NCBI GenBank assembly: GCA_033064195.1
Contig: JARBJD010000005.1
Coordinates: 248,001 to 312,000, forward strand
DNA: 64,000 nucleotides
From: Blattamonas nauphoetae
Taxonomy: Eukaryota > Preaxostyla > Oxymonadida
Direction of reading: 5' to 3'
The notes beneath the pieces were generated by a model. That model was given only the letters and a program-made list of their open reading frames with translations, did no database searches and was not told where the DNA came from. The position numbers and the translations under genes were made by a program. Below, one piece after another: positions 41,066 to 51,623 of the stretch. Within the stretch, counting starts at the first letter, position 1; every line of letters starts with the position of its first letter.

Positions 41066-42043
41066 ATGACGAATCGCACTCTCATCATCCGTGACAGAAC
41101 TCTGATAGAGTTCTGTTACCTATCCGAAATGACAATTCAAGAATGTAAAGAAACATTGGACAGACTGTACGGCGATCAAGGACCTTGTGAACGGACGATC
41201 CGCAACATGTTCAACAAACTCGAAGAGGGGACTTTCAATTATGAACCAGGTCTACCATTCAGACCACAATTCCAAGACCATATTATTGAGGCGATTAGAC
41301 CACTTATTGCCGAAGATGCGACCCTTTCACTGCGAAAAATGGAGATTTTGACAGGAATTTCGTCGAAAACCATCAAAAGATACCTGTTGAAGTATTTTCA
41401 TTTCATCAAACGGCACGCAAAATGGGTTCCACATACATTGACACCTGTTAACATGGCAAACCGAGTCGAAGGAGCTCGCGATCTGTTAGCAAAATTGGAA
41501 GTTCATTCTCTCACAAATTTCAATAATATTGTGACAGGTGATGAAACCTGGATCACCTGGAGGAATCCTAGTCGGTTTCGATGGCAAGATCGTGATGATC
41601 CTCCTCCAGTGATTGAAAGAGCCAATATTGGGACGAAAAAGTCGATGGTGACGGTGTTTTTTGGTGTTCATACGACATTTGTGAGTGTATCTCCAAGAGG
41701 AGAGGCAATCAATGCAAATTCTTTCATTCATGACGTTCTTACTCCTCTTTCAGAGACTATTCAAGCAAGAGCTGCACTTCCTCCCGGCCACAAAGTGGCG
41801 ATCCACCATGATAATGCTCCAGCGCATTCAGCACGCGCCGTTCGTGACTTTCTACCTCAAACCATCTTCTCCAAATTACCACACCCAGCATGGAGCCCAG
41901 ATTTAGCTCCCTGCGACTTCTGGCTATTCGGCAACCTTAAAACCGAATTAAGGGGATTGATCGCCGAATCCGACGAAGACATTCTTGAAGCTGTTTTCGC
42001 CTTTATGCAAGCTCAAGACGCTGAAATGCGAAGAAAGGTCTAG
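41066..42043 (+). CDS. Mariner transposase (DD34D)
   Basis: The ORF has 325 codons and no interruption. The N-terminal half is helix-turn-helix-like (CERTIRNMFNKLEEG, then LSLRKMEILTGISSKTIKRY). The catalytic domain shows the mariner triad: Asp in TGDETWITW, Asp in IHHDNAPAHSA, and Asp in WSPDLAPCDFWLFG, with 34 residues between the second and third. It excises and reinserts DNA at TA sites by acting on the inverted ends. The length is slightly below the usual ~345. The start codon lies inside the left inverted repeat, so the right repeat carries the same start context in mirror image. All catalytic residues are present, so it is probably active. Confidence 0.95.
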   Translation: MTNRTLIIRDRTLIEFCYLSEMTIQECKETLDRLYGDQGPCERTIRNMFNKLEEGTFNYEPGLPFRPQFQDHIIEAIRPLIAEDATLSLRKMEILTGISSKTIKRYLLKYFHFIKRHAKWVPHTLTPVNMANRVEGARDLLAKLEVHSLTNFNNIVTGDETWITWRNPSRFRWQDRDDPPPVIERANIGTKKSMVTVFFGVHTTFVSVSPRGEAINANSFIHDVLTPLSETIQARAALPPGHKVAIHHDNAPAHSARAVRDFLPQTIFSKLPHPAWSPDLAPCDFWLFGNLKTELRGLIAESDEDILEAVFAFMQAQDAEMRRKV

Positions 42044-42069
42044 TGAGGAGCAATTGTCCGGACAAGGTG

Positions 42070-42097
42070 AGGCGCTGTCCGTCCTCGGACAGCGCCT
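42070..42097. terminator. Perfect 12-bp hairpin just after the transposase
   Basis: AGGCGCTGTCCG and CGGACAGCGCCT pair perfectly around a TCCT loop, 27 bp after the transposase stop. It may stabilise or end the transcript. Several GGACA-containing stretches recur near the other end of the element (44685-45020). Confidence 0.45.
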
Positions 42098-42335
42098 AAT
42101 TAGGAGGTCACCACTCGTAAGTCGCAACAATGGGCTTGATCAACCAATTCTTTCTGTACACGACTAAACCCAGGAATTAATAAATTGATGACGAAAACAA
42201 TAAGAGTGAAATAGGAAGGTTACATGTGGATGCGTGAATATGAGGAAGAAAAAGTAATTTAAGAGGATGAGGTGGGAAAGTGACGTTTTGGAGTGTGGAT
42301 AGGCTGTGATGACCGTGCGAAGGGGCAGGAGGGAA

Positions 42336-43125
42336 TGAGTACACGAGGTGAGGGAGGGGATGATCACACGAGGTGAGGGAGGGGATGATCACACGAGGTG
42401 AAGGGAGGGGATGATCACACGAGGTGAGGGAGGGGATGATCACACGAGGTGAGGGAGGGGATGATCACACGAGGTGAGGGAGGGGATGATCACACGAGGT
42501 GAGGGAGGGATGATCACACGAGGTGAGGGAGGGGATGATCACACGAGGTGAGGGGGAGGGGATGATCACACGAGGTGAGGGAGGGGATGATCACACGAGG
42601 TGAGGGGAGGGATGATCACACGAGGTGAGGGAGGGGATGATCACACGAGGTGAGGGAGGGGATGATCACACGAGGTGAAGGGAGGGATGATCACACGAGG
42701 TGAAGGGAGGGGATGATCACACGAGGTGAGGGGGAGGGGATGATCACACGAGGTGAGGGAGGGGATGATCACACGAGGTGAAGGGAGGGGATGATCACAC
42801 GAGGTGAGGGAGGGGATGATCACACGAGGTGAGGGAGGGGATGATCACACGAGGTGAGGGAGGGGATGATCACACGAGGTGAGGGGGAGGGGATGATCAC
42901 ACGAGGTGAGGGGGAGGGGATGATCACACGAGGTGAAGGGAGGGGATGATCACACGAGGTGAGGGAGGGGATGATCACACGAGGTGAGGGGAGGGGATGA
43001 TCACACGAGGTGAGGGAGGGGATGATCACACGAGGTGAGGGAGGGGATGATCACACGAGGTGAGGGGGAGGGGATGATCACACGAGGTGAGGGAGGGGAT
43101 GATCACACGAGGTGAGGGGTGGGGA
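42336..43125. repeat. Minisatellite, ~25-bp unit, about 30 copies, inside the mariner element
   Basis: Units read GATGATCACACGAGGTGAGG plus GAGGG, varying in G number (24-27 bp) and GTGAGG/GTGAAGG. The array begins abruptly around 42336 and ends next to the captured gene fragment. The G-rich strand is again the plus strand. Its sequence is unrelated to the array at 31162-32580 apart from G-richness. Confidence 0.97.
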
Positions 43126-43164
43126 ACGATTCCATTGATTCTTCAGGCATTGACAGCAGGGATG

Positions 43165-43683
43165 TCAAATACCCCGCGCCTGTTGAAGGAGACGACAAAT
43201 GTGCGGTTGGTCGGTCGGTGTTTTCGGGATAGAGAGGAGACGACCAGATCCAAGAACGAGGGACGCATCGTCGATCGAGAGACCGGAGCAACTGACGGAG
43301 ACATCAGAGTTCATCTCAGAGCAGGACGGTTGGGAGGAGTCGAGATGGTTGAGTGACGAAATGGCTGTCAGAGGAAGGAGCGTCCGAAGTTCACTCGATC
43401 TGTGAACAACGTCAATGATCGAAATCGAACTGTCATCGTTCCCCTCAGAACAGACAATCATAAATGGGGAACATTCAGGATTTGAGATGATCGTACTCGA
43501 CGAGACAGTCACGTTGGAGTTAGAGAGTTTTCCAGCCGATGTTCCCATCCATCCGCAATCAATTATCATCAATGATACCAAAATCGAGCAGTGTGTGAAG
43601 ATAAATATGAAGTTTGTCCTTTCGTCATGGTGGTTGGCTTTGTTCTTCCCCGTCAGAGACTCATGATGATGAGTTTCGTCCAC
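43165..43683 (-). pseudogene. Captured fragment of a beta-helix receptor gene
   Basis: The minus-strand frame matches the N-terminal beta-helix region of the receptor at 10396-15897. Compare DCGWMGTSAGKLSNSNVTVS and IISNPECSPFMI here with DSGWSGTSVGKMTSSRLTI and IISNPESSPFVI there, and CSGLSIDDASLVLGSG with CSGLSLCDTHLVFGSG. About 140 residues are present, with neither signal peptide nor downstream repeats. It lies wholly inside the mariner inverted ends, so it has been carried by the transposon. It is clearly diverged from the receptor in this window, so its parent is another family member. Confidence 0.72.
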
Positions 43684-45099
43684 CGACTATATGTGACAGA
43701 TTCTTGTTCGTTTTCCTCAAAGATTCAGCGTGGTAGATGAGACTAGGTACTGTTGCGCATGAAATTGATGGTTGTTTAAGTCGAGTACGCGTGGAAATCC
43801 GTCCTGATTGTTGCATTTTTCTGGGGTCGGCTCCTCATCGATTGCGAATCCGAACAGAATAATGGAGTGTTGACATAGTCGCACTTCACGGTTCGTTTCG
43901 GAGATTGATCAAGAAGAAGTTCATCATCCGCCAAATCCTTGGAAGCTGGTTTTGAATGAACCGATTACTCTCGTTCTGTAATTTGACGCATGAATAAGAC
44001 CTGCTGAACACGACATGTCCCGCGTGCATGATAAGAGGATCCGTTCCGTGTCTCCGCTTTTCAAAAATATGCTGTGATGTTCAGAGACTCCTTCAGTTTG
44101 ATCTCAAGGCGGTTCTCGATTGTGAGTGAATTAGACATTGTGTCGAGTCTGAAGATGTGAACCTTTCCTTCAGATAATGAACTGACAATGAGAAAAGCAG
44201 AATTGTGGACAGTGTCGGGAATGTGATGTCCTTGATCTTCTGCGTTTTGTTTGGAAGAAAAGAGGAGGCGTGTAATGAGACTAATCGATGAAGATGAGTG
44301 GAGAAAGAAAAAAGATGCATACTGATGTTGTTTGTGATCCAGATTTCTTCTATTTATGTCCATTTCTGATTGGAGAAAGATCTTATCATCTATTACAGAC
44401 AAATGAAGAGAAAGAGGTAGAGAAGAGTGAAACGATAATAAAAATGAATACTGATATTGTTCATTTTCCATGTGTCAATTCAGTGTGACATCATCGAGAG
44501 TGAGGAGATGGGCAAAGTGTGAATTGTGGAGATCTCCACAAGTTTGAAATTCAATGGAGACAGCAATGAGTGACAATTGGATAAAAGAAGTGTGGAATGG
44601 ACAAGGGAATTCGAATTGCGATGTAATGGTCTCTGAGAGAAAATGTGAGTCGAAGTCACCATCCGATGGGGAGGACGATCCGGACCTGTCCAGGACTGGA
44701 CACGATTGTCCGTTTCCAAATGATCATAAATGCCTCGTGAAGAAATTCAGACGACTCTTTTTTTCACCAAATGAGCTCATGTCCAAGATCGGACAGGCCA
44801 GGACAATTCGGCAATTTATGGGATTTTTGTCCGAATTCTCTAATACTCGTTTTTGATTTTTTTGAAAGACAAAATCTGAACAAAATTAACATCTTGGATG
44901 AATTGGAGGAAAAATTGAGTGTCAATCACGTCTATTTAAGCCACAAGAAACACTTCTTTCCGACTTGGACAGGGTCTCTGTCCGATGTCCGAGGAGAACG
45001 TGGTTTTGTCCGTCCGTTGCTCATCCCTAGAAAGGTCTTCCGAAAGATGATGAAACAGTGTCGGGAGGTCATCAGAAAGGAAGGACGGTACTGACGTTG
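43684..45099. other. Unassigned interior of the mariner element
   Basis: This is about 1.4 kb with no clear gene. A minus-strand ORF at 44061-44471 has a segment resembling one beta-propeller blade (FLIVSSLSEGKVHIFRLDTM), but nothing supports it further. GGACA/TGTCC words cluster at 44685-45020. Confidence 0.4.
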
Positions 45100-45564
45100 G
45101 TCATTCAAAGGGCTGATCGAGCCGACCCACCGAGCTCAATCATCATTTCACAATTTCCCTTTTTTCGATGCGTCTTTTGTGGAAAATGGTAATGATGAAA
45201 CTCAAATTCGTGAAATGACCGTCGATCGCCCAAAAATTTATCGGCAAGGACCAATTCCCATACCTGTATTATTATATTCGGCCGTATACAGCCGGGTTCA
45301 CTTTAAGCACACATATGCTAATTATTTTGAATCTTATTTTTGGGCACAATGTGAATTGTGAAGAATCTGAGTGGAGATCACGATCCACCCATTCGCTCGG
45401 TCTCTCTCCGCTGTCACGATTTTTTATTTGTTTTCAACCAAATTGGTTCCACTCTGTCACATAGCTATCCATTTATATCATAGCCATGAAGGTTTTTTCT
45501 CAATATTAACCTTGTAGTGCGGTTTTCCACTGGCAGTCAACTGGGATTCGAAAAGAGAGGTCTG

Positions 45565-47179
45565 TCATCTCATGTCAATCAGGGACATGGTATCCAAAGA
45601 AAAAGGGAAGAGAATATTTAGCAGCCATTGCCAGAAGACGAAAGTTGGGAGGACCAAAACAAAAGTTGTGATCACCACAAGAAGAACTGATTCCGATGGA
45701 TAAGCTTCATATCTGAAAAGAGAAGGAAGGTAATGAGTGAAAGCGGCCATAATAATGAACAATAGCGACATAAAGTGAGATCGATGAATAAATCCACAAT
45801 TCCTTCACATACTCCTTACTCAGCGAAAAGGCAATGATTGCAAGCGGCAAAGCATTGACCAAGACAGCTGCTTGTTTTTGTGGATTGGATAAGAACGGCA
45901 TTGTGTAGACAACAGCAAGCATCACTGCAGGCGACAAAAAGTGCCTTGCCAGCGTCCAAAATCCCACGGCGTACCAACGAACCTTCCGCTTTGGCTTTTG
46001 AGGAAGGATAGCAGGCACTGGAGAAGGCGAGGGGAACGGAGAAGGAGTAAATTCAGATGTTGGGTGTTCGGTTTGGATCTGCTCCTCGACATCAGCAAAG
46101 CGATTGATGGGACTTGTTTGGGATGGAGTGGGCGAGGATCGATCTGTTGTTGATTCTTCGGTTGTTGTGGGTGAAGTCGGAGAGGGGAGTAGATTCAGTT
46201 CGGCGTCTTTGTCGGTCTCGAGACGAGGCCGTCTTGAACACGGAAGGTGTCGTTTTAGGAAAGCTTTGACCTTCGACCAATCAATTTTGAAGGCAGGAGA
46301 ATGGGCACTAAGAGATAATTGGATGAATGAATGAAGAAGAATGTACAGTTGATTCGAAAGATTAGAAAGTTGAATGAACATATAAAGACAATAGTGTCTT
46401 CTCCATACACAAAAAGTCCCACGTTGAACATAACAACAGGAAATCCGGACCCACTGAGAAATTTGAGAGTCGAATCAATCCAGAGTGGATATTTCCAGTC
46501 GCACATCGAAACAATCAGTCCCAGAATCAGACACCACACGATTGGGTTCGTTAAAACCCGAAAAAGAACACCCGGGATGAGAGAGCACGCGTCCTTCCAA
46601 GTGAATTTTTGAGTTGATGATCCACTTCGCTTTCGTTTTTCCTTCGCGACGTCGTATTCCAACAGAAACACACTGTATGGAAAAGCATACACACAATCCG
46701 GGATGATGGAAAGGAGGCAGAGAACCCCCATAATGGACTTCGGGTATAACGCTTCGAAGAAAGGACTGGTGAAAGAGGTGAGAAGTGAGACTATGACATA
46801 CAATCCCATGACGTTGTTGTTTGAGTATATAAACGAAAGTTCAGTCATAACATATGCGGGAATTCGATAGCGTTTGGAAAAGATTCGCGGCAGAAGACAG
46901 AGAAGCGAGCAGATGATTTTGTGGACGAATGTGGGAAACATGAACATCAATTCTTTCGCGGCAAATGGACGACTAGGCGAAATGTGACAAAAACAACCCA
47001 AACCCGTAGAAAGAATACATAACACCAATAGGAACACCGATTTTCAGACAGTATCTGTTAATTCCATCGACTGCGGACTCTTGCACAAAGTCTATCGTAC
47101 CAAACAGAAAACCGATCAAGAAAATAATGATTCCAGGGAAGATGGCTTGCTCTGCAACCTGGAGATAATTTACAGCCAT
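45565..47179 (-). CDS. Auxin-efflux-carrier (AEC) type membrane transporter, four exons
   Basis: The model is the complement of 45565-45712, 45813-46307, 46409-46972 and 47019-47179, giving 455 residues. Introns are 100, 101 and 46 nt with GTAT donors and correct phases. The product has about ten hydrophobic helices in two bundles separated by a ~90-residue hydrophilic Ser/Pro/Thr loop. AEC landmarks are FPGIIIFLIGFLFG at the start, SNNNVMGLYVI (the helix-breaking Asn motif), NPIVWCLILGLIVSMCDW, and the closing pair NALPLAIIAFSLSKE and YPSESVLLVVITT. AEC proteins export small organic anions; the substrate here cannot be told. The start at 47179 is only 17 bp from the oppositely directed start of the ARMC2-like gene. 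Confidence 0.8.
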
Positions 47180-47196
47180 GATCAACCCTTCATCCA
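47180..47196. promoter_or_regulatory. 17-bp gap between two divergent start codons
   Basis: The transporter ATG (47179, minus) and the ARMC2-like ATG (47197, plus) face away from each other across 17 bp. Promoter elements of each gene must therefore lie in the other gene's transcribed sequence or be extremely compact. Confidence 0.6.
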
Positions 47197-50100
47197 ATGA
47201 ACGATCAGACACTATTCACTCCAAAGGCCTCTGCTCGCAAAAGAACAAACGTCCCTTCACTCAAATCCCCTAAACGTCCTCTCACTCCCCGTGATGACAC
47301 AAGAGCACTTTCTCATCAGATGAATTCTATTCGTCCGACATCAGCCTCTCGGTATGGAGATTAATCTTAAGCATCCTTCAATTCGTCACTTTTTAATCGT
47401 TATGTCTTCCTTCTTGTCATTTTTTCTGAATAACTCTTCGTTTGTCCATCTTTTTCCACTTCAAGCCCAACGTCAGCTCGCAACAGTTCTATTCAGGATC
47501 TCAACGCTTCAATTGCCCGTACAGCATTTCCACCGTCACCCACTCTCCTTGGAACAATAGATCGTCCATCATCAGCCTTATCTATCCCTCAGCTCCCGAT
47601 CTTCACTCCCAATCCTCCTTCCTCTGCGAACCGGTCAACGCGCCCGTCGAGTCGTGAGTCACATCTTCTTCCAAGTCCTGGGAGATCACCCAGAGATTTG
47701 GTTAGACCAGTAATTTCACCGACGCAGATCAACAGAGCGATCTCAGACACAAAGATCGTTCCATCATCTCGTCGTCTCCCTGCCATTATCACACAAGATT
47801 CTTCCAGTCCTACAAAGCATGAACAAGTTAAACTCAAACAGCACGCACCAGCAAAGCCAGTTGTTGAGATGAGCGAAAAGGGACATCGTCCCCATCCTTC
47901 ACAGACAACGGCAAAGCGCACTGCACCCAAATTAGTGACATCAAATAGCCAGAAACGCCTTCAAGGAGTGGAGAAAAATACCAAGACGAACTCAATGAAA
48001 GATTCGCTCATTGGGACTGGTGATGATCAACCCCCACTCCGCATACTATCAACGTCTAAATCCATCAAACCCACAACTATCCGTCCTAAACTGTCTCAAA
48101 CAGCGATCATTTCATTTTCAGAACAAACTCTCACAGAATATCTCCAAAATCCACATCTCAAAATTTCACCAAACAAGAACAGCCTCATCGACAAAACCGA
48201 AGGTCTCGGTTGCTTGGAAGCACTTGAGACAATCCGTACATATCAAACCCAAGGCTCAGAAATTTTCAATTTTCAGACAGTTCGAAACGCGCTCCAACAT
48301 CTCCTCGTCATTCCGCTCCCTTCCACCTCGTCACCAGATTATCTTTCAAGCTCAGAAATCTGTCAGATTGCGCTGCGGACGAGTTGTATTCTTCTCCACA
48401 GTGACATCCCTACCTCCTCACTTGAGCCCATTCTCCACATCCTTTTCGTTCATTCACGCAACCCTGCCAACGATTCTCTCTTCATTTTGGAAGGCCTGGC
48501 ATCTCCTCTGATCAACCTCACCACACTCTCCACTTGGACATCCCCATTCGTCTCATCACCCACCGAATCCCATTCTGATTTCACGTCACTCCTTCACCTC
48601 ATTTCCCTTCTCCGAAACATCACAACGTCATCCTCTGCACTTCCAGGGACTGATCTGTCTCTTGCTTCACTATTTCTCGAAGGAGGACTTCTTCTGGGCT
48701 TGTCCGATCTTGCCGAAACTGTGATCGTACCCGCATTATTCCACTGGGATCGAAGCGGCGGTCGAAGTGCCCAACACTCAAAAACAATCCTCTCGAAACT
48801 GTTCGGAACAAATCTGACCCACTTTTTAGACTTTGTTCGTCGTTTCACCGCTCTCATCCGAAACCTGTGCAATTCACCCAACCTGAATCAACAATTCCAG
48901 AAACCAATACCATCAAACAGGACGAAAACAGGGAAAATGTCAGAAACAGACCTCTCAGTGATATCTGACTGGGCACATCACATTCAACTCTTTGTGTTTG
49001 TGCTGCCGTCGCTGCTCCTCTTCCCAGATGTCCAAATCTCATTCAACATCAGCCGGATCCTCAGTCGAATCTCTCTCGTTCCCTCCGCCCTTAATTTATT
49101 CGTTTGGGAAGACGACGAAGAAGAAGACACAGAAAGCGGAAGTGATGAAGAAGCCAACAGAAACGACATGGACTTCCAACCTCTCATCGATTGCTCACAG
49201 CCCATCGCAGCGATTTCCGAAGCACTCCACTCGACTTATTCTCGCGAAGCCAAGCACTACCTCCAGAAGAGTGTGTTAGCGTTGGTTGAACAAGCCAGCA
49301 GACACGGCGTGGATCTGCCTCGATCGGTCAGAAGCGGGAAAGACAGCGAGTTTGTGCTGGGAAGTTCACCAGTCCCTGCTCAGACACTGATTCGATTGTT
49401 CTTTGCCATGTCGAATTTGTGTTCTTGGAGCGATGACGGGCCAAGTGTTGGGGAACTGTTTGTGCAATCTTGGGAAGCACTCGACACACCCAACATTCTC
49501 ACGCACTTCCTCTCCTCTCTCCACACACTCTTCACCTCTCGAAAAACAGAAAGAAAGGGCCAGCCCGCTCCGACCCAAAAATCTGGAAATGTGCGAGGAA
49601 AGTCACTCAGCCCGATGCGAACTGGAAGTGGAGAGGAAGAAGAACACGATGAAGTGTTGTGCGATTGCATCACCAAAACCCTCGCCTTCATCGCGAACCT
49701 GTGTTTGTCACCAGAAATGATGGAAGATGTGGGAGGGGAAAAGGAAATCATTTGTGTTGTGGGATTTCTGGAAACTCTCTCAAAACACTCGAAATCTCTC
49801 ACCCAAAGCGAAGAAGAGGTTCTCCTCAACTCTGTCGGTCTCTTCGCCAACCTCACTCCCTCCGAATCGTTCATCAATCAACTCCGAAAACAGAATGTTG
49901 GGAAGGCAGCAATGGTCTTGTTCGATTTGATCAATTTCGAAGGAAACACGGAAATTGTGGCCGAGTCGGTCCGCGCGTTGAGCAATCTCGTTCGATTGGA
50001 TGAAGTGAAGAAGGTTGTTCGAGAGGGAAATGTGCTTTCGTCGCTCCTCAGTCTCCTCTCGTCCTCGTCGCCTGCCGTCCTTCTTCAGACGATTGGCACG

Positions 50101-50609
50101 CTTCTGAACCTCGCGGAGGATTCAACGGTTTGTCGACAATCCCATTCTTGGGTTCTTCCAACGCCATCGACCCAACATTCTCGGAACCAAAGCGAGAAGA
50201 AGGGAGTTGTGGATTGTCTGCTGGGAATTGTGGAGAAGGAGGGATTGTCGAACTTGACGCTGACGACAGTGGCATGTCGATGCATTGTGAATCTCTGGTT
50301 TGCTCAAAACTGCCTTTTCATCATTTTTCTGTTCGAATCGTCATTTTTTCTTGTCTCTCATCTTCATCTTGATCTCCTGCGTCTCTCTCCTAACTCTCAG
50401 CACGAATTTCACTTCTCTTCTCTCTTCCACAACACTCCAATCCGCCAATCGAATTCTCTCTCACCTTCTCCAAGGTCTGTCTGCTCCCATTTCTAATTTT
50501 GTTCGTTTTTCTCGCAGAAGCGTCTCAATACGAAAGCGACCCGCCGACTCTCATTGAGGAGCTTGCTGAGGCTGCAAACAGGGTTTTGCTTGTCGTTGGA
50601 AAGAGTTGA
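47197..50609 (+). CDS. Armadillo-repeat protein, ARMC2-like, four exons
   Basis: The model joins 47197-47351, 47466-50297, 50401-50474 and 50518-50609, giving 1050 residues. Introns are 114, 103 and 43 nt; all junctions keep phase, for example RPTSASR to PTSARNSSIQDL and SHLLQ to EASQYESDPPTLIEE. The N-terminal ~350 residues are Ser/Pro/Lys-rich and probably disordered, as in ARMC2. The rest is helical with armadillo-like blocks (LLHLISLLRNITTSSS, CITKTLAFIANLCLSPEMM, ESVRALSNLVRLDEVKKVV, LLQTIGTLLNLAEDSTV). ARMC2 is known from cilia, where it helps build radial spokes. A general armadillo protein is the alternative. A long acidic run (DDEEEDTESGSDEE) interrupts the array. Confidence 0.7.
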
Positions 50610-51013
50610 GAATTCTCTCATCTTCTCTCAGTTGCTTAACGAATGCGTTGACAGCTCTCAATAAATTGAAACAGAGAACACTCCGACTCTATACACACAA
50701 CCGACTCCAGGATGGAATGATGGATGTCTTTTGATTTATCCGTTGTAGTTTTCGTTTGTGAGAATTCGAGGGATGGATCATCCGAGTCGGAGATTGTATT
50801 ATTTTCACACCTCATCAGCCCGAATCATTTTTTATGGACACATTCCGTTTCTATGGAACAAAAAAGAAGAGCAACTTATCAAGTCTCGGAATATTTCAAA
50901 GTGTTTTGATTCCAATGAAAAAATTAATCCCTTTGGGTCGATCATGACACCTTCCTTCTTTGAGTCCAGTGAACCACCAGAAAAGAGAGAAATGCATGTG
51001 CCCAATTTCAGAT
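50610..51013. other. Intergenic up to a transposon
   Basis: This is about 400 bp with no supported gene. Its right end is the first copy of the TTTCAGAT target duplication. Confidence 0.45.
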
Positions 51014-51087
51014 TAGGCATGGGCAGTGGTCGGTCTGAAAACATCGAGTCCAGTCCCTAAAAAATAAAGAGTCGGCGACTGTTTTAA

Positions 51088-51162
51088 AGTGCCCTTTAGT
51101 CGAGTGGTAGCACGTCGGCTTTTTGCTCCCCGGACCTAGGATCGAATCCCGTCCTGGACACT
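51088..51162 (+). tRNA. tRNA-like sequence (degenerate or unusual), isotype unknown
   Basis: An acceptor-like stem (AGTGCCC with GGACACT, one mismatch), a D-arm-like GTCGAGTGGTAGCAC and a B-box-like GATCGAATCCC are present in the right order. The anticodon and T stems do not pair well. It is probably a tRNA relic carried near the end of element A. Confidence 0.35.
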
Positions 51163-51623
51163 TTATTCCTCTCTTTTTCTCATTTTTGATTCACAGCATC
51201 GCTATATTTAGTTCATCTCATTTTTAACGACATTTATGTTTATGAGGTCGTGGATCAAGAGTCCCTGAGTCGGTCTGTCCTTCCCCAACATCGGACTGAA
51301 AGTCGGCCTGTCCGACCGACTCCGACTCTTCTAAGTCATTCGTTGTTTGTCCTCCTGTTTTTTAACTATTGCTTTTATTACAAATCACTGCCTGTGGAAG
51401 TAAAAATCAAAGAGGACACGTGGAATTCAAATATGATAGATCCAGTCCATGAAGCAGTTTTACACAGTTCGACTTGACCCTTTTGTGATAAGCATCAGTC
51501 ACTACAATGATCTTCTTCTCATCGCAAGGACATATTCAAACATGACATTGATGTCTGAGGAATCAGTTTTCAGGCAACAAAATCAACTCTTGTATTTTCT
51601 CAACCACAATCTGGAACGTAACC

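Larger units (their letters stand above)
40904..45266. mobile_element. Mariner element (4.36 kb) with 167-bp inverted ends and extra cargo
   Basis: The ends (40904-41070 and 45100-45266) are inverted repeats of about 167 bp that differ at about one position. They begin CAGGTATGGGAATTGGTCCT, and a TA flanks each side. The left repeat runs into the first codons of the transposase. Beyond the transposase lie a hairpin, a minisatellite, a captured piece of the receptor family, and about 1.4 kb of unassigned DNA. Near-identical ends and an intact transposase imply recent movement. Confidence 0.9.

Noticed and set aside
42336-43125. Possible CRISPR array
   Set aside because: The units are tandem without unique spacers, the sequence is eukaryotic, and the array lies inside a mariner element. 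It is a minisatellite.
44061-44471. WD-repeat protein
   Set aside because: Only one blade-like stretch is visible, without a WD dipeptide or further repeats.
46255-46381. C-terminal end of the transporter at the SKLS stop in the longer frame
   Set aside because: The intron 46308-46408 (GTATGG donor, TTAG acceptor, phase 2) joins to an exon with the conserved closing helices of the AEC family, so the read-through end is intronic.
51088-51162. Functional tRNA-Lys or tRNA-Gln
   Set aside because: The T-rich loop suggested these, but neither the anticodon stem nor the T stem pairs acceptably. It is kept only as a tRNA-like sequence.
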